From contig JAAZID010000424.1 in NCBI GenBank assembly GCA_012510295.1, positions 1 through 7,424 of the forward strand: 7,424 bases of DNA, given 5' to 3'. Below the pieces are notes generated by a model, which was not told the DNA's origin, did no database searches, and saw only the letters and a program-made list of their open reading frames with translations. Every line of letters begins with the position of its first letter. The first letter of the stretch is position 1. The stretch is from Methanomicrobiales archaeon. GTDB lineage: Archaea; Halobacteriota; Methanomicrobia; Methanomicrobiales; Methanoculleaceae. Positions 4,705 through 7,424 of this stretch are shown here, in pieces. Both the position numbers and the translations under genes were made by a program.

Positions 4705-5831
4705 ATGGTCAGGTTTCTGCACACAGCCGACTGCAGATCGGCATGAAAGCGGCCCATATCGGTGAAAAAGCAAAGGAGATCAGGCAGAAGAGGTTCGAGA
4801 CGGCCGGCCGCGTCGCCGAACTCGCCAGGGAGAAAGACGTCGACTTCGTGATTCTCGCCGGCGACACGTTTGAGGATCACAATGTGGACAATGTCGCCGT
4901 GAAACGGACGATCGATATCCTCAATCGGTTCGATCCCATCCCGGTCTACGTCCTGCCTGGAAACCACGATCCCATGGTGCCGGGGGGCATCTGGGACCGG
5001 GATGCCTGGGATCGGACCGGATCCCATGTTACCCTGCTTCACGAGCCGCAGGAGTACCACTTCAACGATGACGTTGCCCTCTATGCGTGCCCGCTCACCC
5101 AGAAACAGAGTGGCCTTGACCCAACAGCATGGATCCCGGGTCGCGAGGGTGGCGATGACCGGATACGCATCGGCATCGCGCACGGGTCGCTCAATATTCT
5201 GCCGGGTACCGTGAACTTCCCGATAGCAGGCGATCGCCCGGAACAGAGCGGGCTTGACTACCTCGCGCTCGGAGACTGGCACGGTCACCGGATCGTCGGG
5301 CGGGCGGCATACCCGGGCACGATGGAGCCCACCAATTTCGGCGAACGTGACCCGGGAAACGTGCTCATCGTCGAGATCAGCGAATCCGGTGCCGAACCGC
5401 AGATCGAGGTCTGCCGGGTCAACTCCCTGACCTGGAAAACACTCGAACCGGTGATCACCACGGTCGATGACGTCGAGGTGCTCGATGCAGACATACACTC
5501 TCTCGGTACACTGGCATCGCTCCTTCTCAGGATCACCCCGGACATCAGCGGGTGCACCGACGGGAAAGCCCTGGAACGCCTGGAGACGCTCCGAGAGGAA
5601 CTCCGCGAGAACGCCTTCCTCATGGAATGGATCGACTCCGGCCGCCAACCTATCATCGGCGGAAACTTGATCCCGGATGGGATACTCAGCCAGGTGGACG
5701 AGACCCTCGCCACCATCCTTGACGGGCGCATCCCTGAAGGCCCCGGGCACCAGTTCGCAGATCGCGATCCCGAGGTCGTTCTGGCTGCACGGATGCTTCT
5801 GCATCGCCTTGCCGGGGGGCGGTCGGCGTGA
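4705..5831 (+). CDS. Mre11/SbcD/YhaO-type DNA nuclease, frameshifted near the N-terminus
   Basis: This is a calcineurin-like metallophosphoesterase that would process DNA ends with the Rad50-like partner encoded next. Motifs in order (numbering from the ATG at 4743) are AGDTFED (39-45), PGNHDP (72-77), IAHGS (145-149) and GDWHGH (177-182), followed by YPGTMEPT. The C-terminal 120 residues would form the capping/partner-binding part. Motif I is missing from the frame that begins at 4743. The ATG at 4705 with a good ribosome site reads MVRFLHTAD and then shifts: adding one G after 4733 turns TGCAG into TGGCAG and restores HTADWQIGMKAAHIGE in frame, giving 375 residues. As written, translation from 4705 stops at 4744-4746, and a product starting at 4743 would lack the first metal-binding Asp. 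So the gene is either newly inactivated or the base was lost in sequencing. Its TGA overlaps the GTG of the next gene. Confidence 0.88.
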
Positions 5832-7424
5832 TCATCGAAGAGATCACCATCCGGAACTGGCGCGGTTACCGCGAACCGCACACGTTCCGGTTCGATGAGG
5901 GGTTCAACCTCCTCGTCGGTAACAACGAGGCCGGAAAATCAACCCTGTTCGAGGCTTTCACCCGGATCCTCTTCGACCGGCACAACTCACGGACCGAAGA
6001 GATCCGGCAGATTCAGCCGCTGGGAAGCTCGCTCGGCCCAGAGGCGACGATCGTCTTTCAGGCGAACGGGAACAAATACAAAGTCCGGAAACAGTTTCTT
6101 CAAACCCCTGTTGCAGAATTCTACACCTGGCGTAATGACCGCTGGGAGCTCGATCACGAGGGAGATGCGGCGGACAATGCGGCACGGGAGATCCTCCGCG
6201 GGGAGGCATCCGGGCGAGCATCAAAGCCTGAACACCGGGGGCTCAGTCAAGCGCTCTGGTACCTTCAGGACGATGCCCCTCTCCCAAAAGACACGTGGGC
6301 AGAAGGTGTGAAAGAGGGGTTATCTGGCTTTGTCTCCCTGGTTGTGAGATCGCCTGATGAAGACCGGATTCTCAAGAAGATTGAAGCTGAATATGGATCG
6401 TTCTACACTCCAACGGGCAGGACAAAGACGGGAAGCCAGCTGGATAAACTCCAGAAGGTGATCCCGGATCTTGAGGAAGAACTGCAGGCTCTCTATGAAC
6501 AGGATGGGGACGTGACGGCCCTTCGCCTGGAACTTGAAGGTTTGGGCGAAGATCTGCGATTAAAAGATGGCGCCCTCAGCACCGCACGAGGCGAAGTTGC
6601 CAACCTCAAACAAAAACTCTCTGAGGGAGCCGTCCTGGAGGAGGAGAAGAAGCAGAAGGAAGAGGCTGTCCGGCAGGCCGAAACGACCAGAAAAAAGGTT
6701 GCAGACGATTTCGCGGCTATGGAGCACAGGATAAAACAGATCGGCGAGTTGAACGGGAATCTCGAAGAGGGGCGGCGCGAAGCTGAAGAATCACAGCTGA
6801 ACGTGCGCATGGAGTCGAGGGCAGCCGAGGAGCATTACAAAGCCTGGAAGAAGACCCATGAGCCCGAACTGCAGCGGGTGGAGAAAGAACTCGCTATCCT
6901 TCAGGCAATAGAGCGGACCCGGCGACTCGAAGAGCAGGTGAAGAACAGGCAAAAGGAGATCGACCGTATCCAGATCACCGAGGCGGAGCTCCGGGAACGG
7001 GAGCATGACCTCTCCACAACGCCTTTGCCGGCGAAGAAAGATCTGGATAAATACCGGGAACAGAAACTGGCATTGGCCACTCTCAGCGGCCAGATCGAAC
7101 AGGCCGCTATCCGTGTGGGGTTCGACCTGATGATAGAGAATCCGTCGGTAACCGTAGACCCGGATGCGGAACGTATCACCGAGGATGGCGAGTACCTCGT
7201 TCTTGGGCCGACGACATTCACGATCGGCGGCCTTGGAACGATACATGTTCGGGGTGGCGGCTCATCGCTTGAGGAACTGCAGGCAAAAGTGCAAACCCTC
7301 TCTGCCGAAGTTGCGTTGCACTTCGAACGGTTTGGCGTGACGGAAGAGCAGGAACTCTATGATCTCCAGCAGCGCCGCCAGGATCTTGAGCGGGAGATCA
7401 GGCAGCTTAAGAAGGCCCTTAAGG
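5828..7424 (+). CDS. Rad50/SbcC/YhaN-type SMC-like ATPase, 3' end beyond the window
   Basis: The frame is open from GTG 5828 to the right edge, giving 532 codons with no stop. The N-terminus (IRNWRGYREPHTFRFDEGFN) leads into the Walker A loop GNNEAGKST (31-39), as in Rad50, SbcC, RecF and YhaN-type proteins. LWYLQ (143-147) may belong to the Q-loop region. From about 204 to 415 the sequence is a long, charged coiled coil. Residues about 430-478 break it with a beta-rich, glycine-rich segment (FTIGGLGTIHVRGGG at 464-478), and coiled coil resumes at about 481. Not one cysteine occurs in the visible part, so no CxxC zinc hook is seen. The Walker B and signature halves should lie beyond 7424. GTG and the preceding TGA share bases (5828-5831), indicating coupled translation. 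It would act as the ATP-driven clamp that controls the nuclease on DNA. Confidence 0.9.
   Translation, partial: MIIEEITIRNWRGYREPHTFRFDEGFNLLVGNNEAGKSTLFEAFTRILFDRHNSRTEEIRQIQPLGSSLGPEATIVFQANGNKYKVRKQFLQTPVAEFYTWRNDRWELDHEGDAADNAAREILRGEASGRASKPEHRGLSQALWYLQDDAPLPKDTWAEGVKEGLSGFVSLVVRSPDEDRILKKIEAEYGSFYTPTGRTKTGSQLDKLQKVIPDLEEELQALYEQDGDVTALRLELEGLGEDLRLKDGALSTARGEVANLKQKLSEGAVLEEEKKQKEEAVRQAETTRKKVADDFAAMEHRIKQIGELNGNLEEGRREAEESQLNVRMESRAAEEHYKAWKKTHEPELQRVEKELAILQAIERTRRLEEQVKNRQKEIDRIQITEAELREREHDLSTTPLPAKKDLDKYREQKLALATLSGQIEQAAIRVGFDLMIENPSVTVDPDAERITEDGEYLVLGPTTFTIGGLGTIHVRGGGSSLEELQAKVQTLSAEVALHFERFGVTEEQELYDLQQRRQDLEREIRQLKKALK

Noticed and set aside
4701..5804. 367-residue open frame on the minus strand
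   Set aside because: It lies antisense to the Mre11-like gene, whose conserved motifs are clear on the plus strand. The length is explained by GC-rich codon bias.
5895..6311. 138-residue plus-strand open frame
   Set aside because: It is a shifted-frame shadow of the Rad50-like gene, which carries the P-loop in its own continuous frame.
1..7424. CRISPR arrays, tRNA or rRNA genes, intact insertion sequences
   Set aside because: I saw no regularly spaced repeats, no tRNA-like cloverleaf and no paired terminal inverted repeats.

Overview
The window looks like chromosomal DNA of a methanogenic euryarchaeon, most likely a Methanomicrobiales relative such as Methanoculleus. This is inferred from TATA-type promoter elements, moderately GC-rich coding sequence, GTG starts, and an archaeal-type Mre11/Rad50-like gene pair. 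No rRNA, tRNA or other taxonomic marker is present, so the assignment is tentative.

Left part (about 112-4541, all genes on the minus strand). Two toxin-antitoxin-like modules lie in tandem. In each, a winged-helix-like protein carrying a GPYS motif is followed by a PIN-domain RNase-like protein. Module A is a 191-residue GPYS protein (2348-1773), then a DUF3368-type PIN protein (1769-1275), then a 388-residue protein of unknown function (1278-112) whose GTG start overlaps the PIN stop codon. Module B is a 313-residue GPYS protein (4541-3600) followed 8 bases later by an enlarged 241-residue PIN protein (3591-2866). The PIN gene of module A has no ATG, GTG or TTG where its first catalytic Asp requires a start. 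An ATA occupies that place, directly behind the in-frame TAG of the upstream gene.

Between the modules (2349-2865) there is no intact gene. The plus strand holds two decayed pieces: the C-terminal tail of an Eco57I/type IIG-like restriction-methyltransferase (VYELYG...EEIAVVEG) and an internal piece of an IS256/Mutator-family transposase. With the toxin-antitoxin modules, these suggest an accessory, defence-island-like locus with past mobile-element activity.

Right part (4542-7424, plus strand). A 163-base divergent intergenic region carries promoter-like elements for both directions. It is followed by an Mre11/SbcD/YhaO-type nuclease gene, broken by an apparent one-base deletion inside the motif I codons, and by a GTGA-overlapping Rad50/SbcC/YhaN-type SMC-like ATPase that runs off the right edge. 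The visible 532 residues of the ATPase contain a P-loop, a long coiled coil and a predicted beta-rich segment, but no cysteine and hence no zinc hook so far. The pair would be expected to process DNA ends together. Whether it is a housekeeping or a defence complex cannot be decided from this window.
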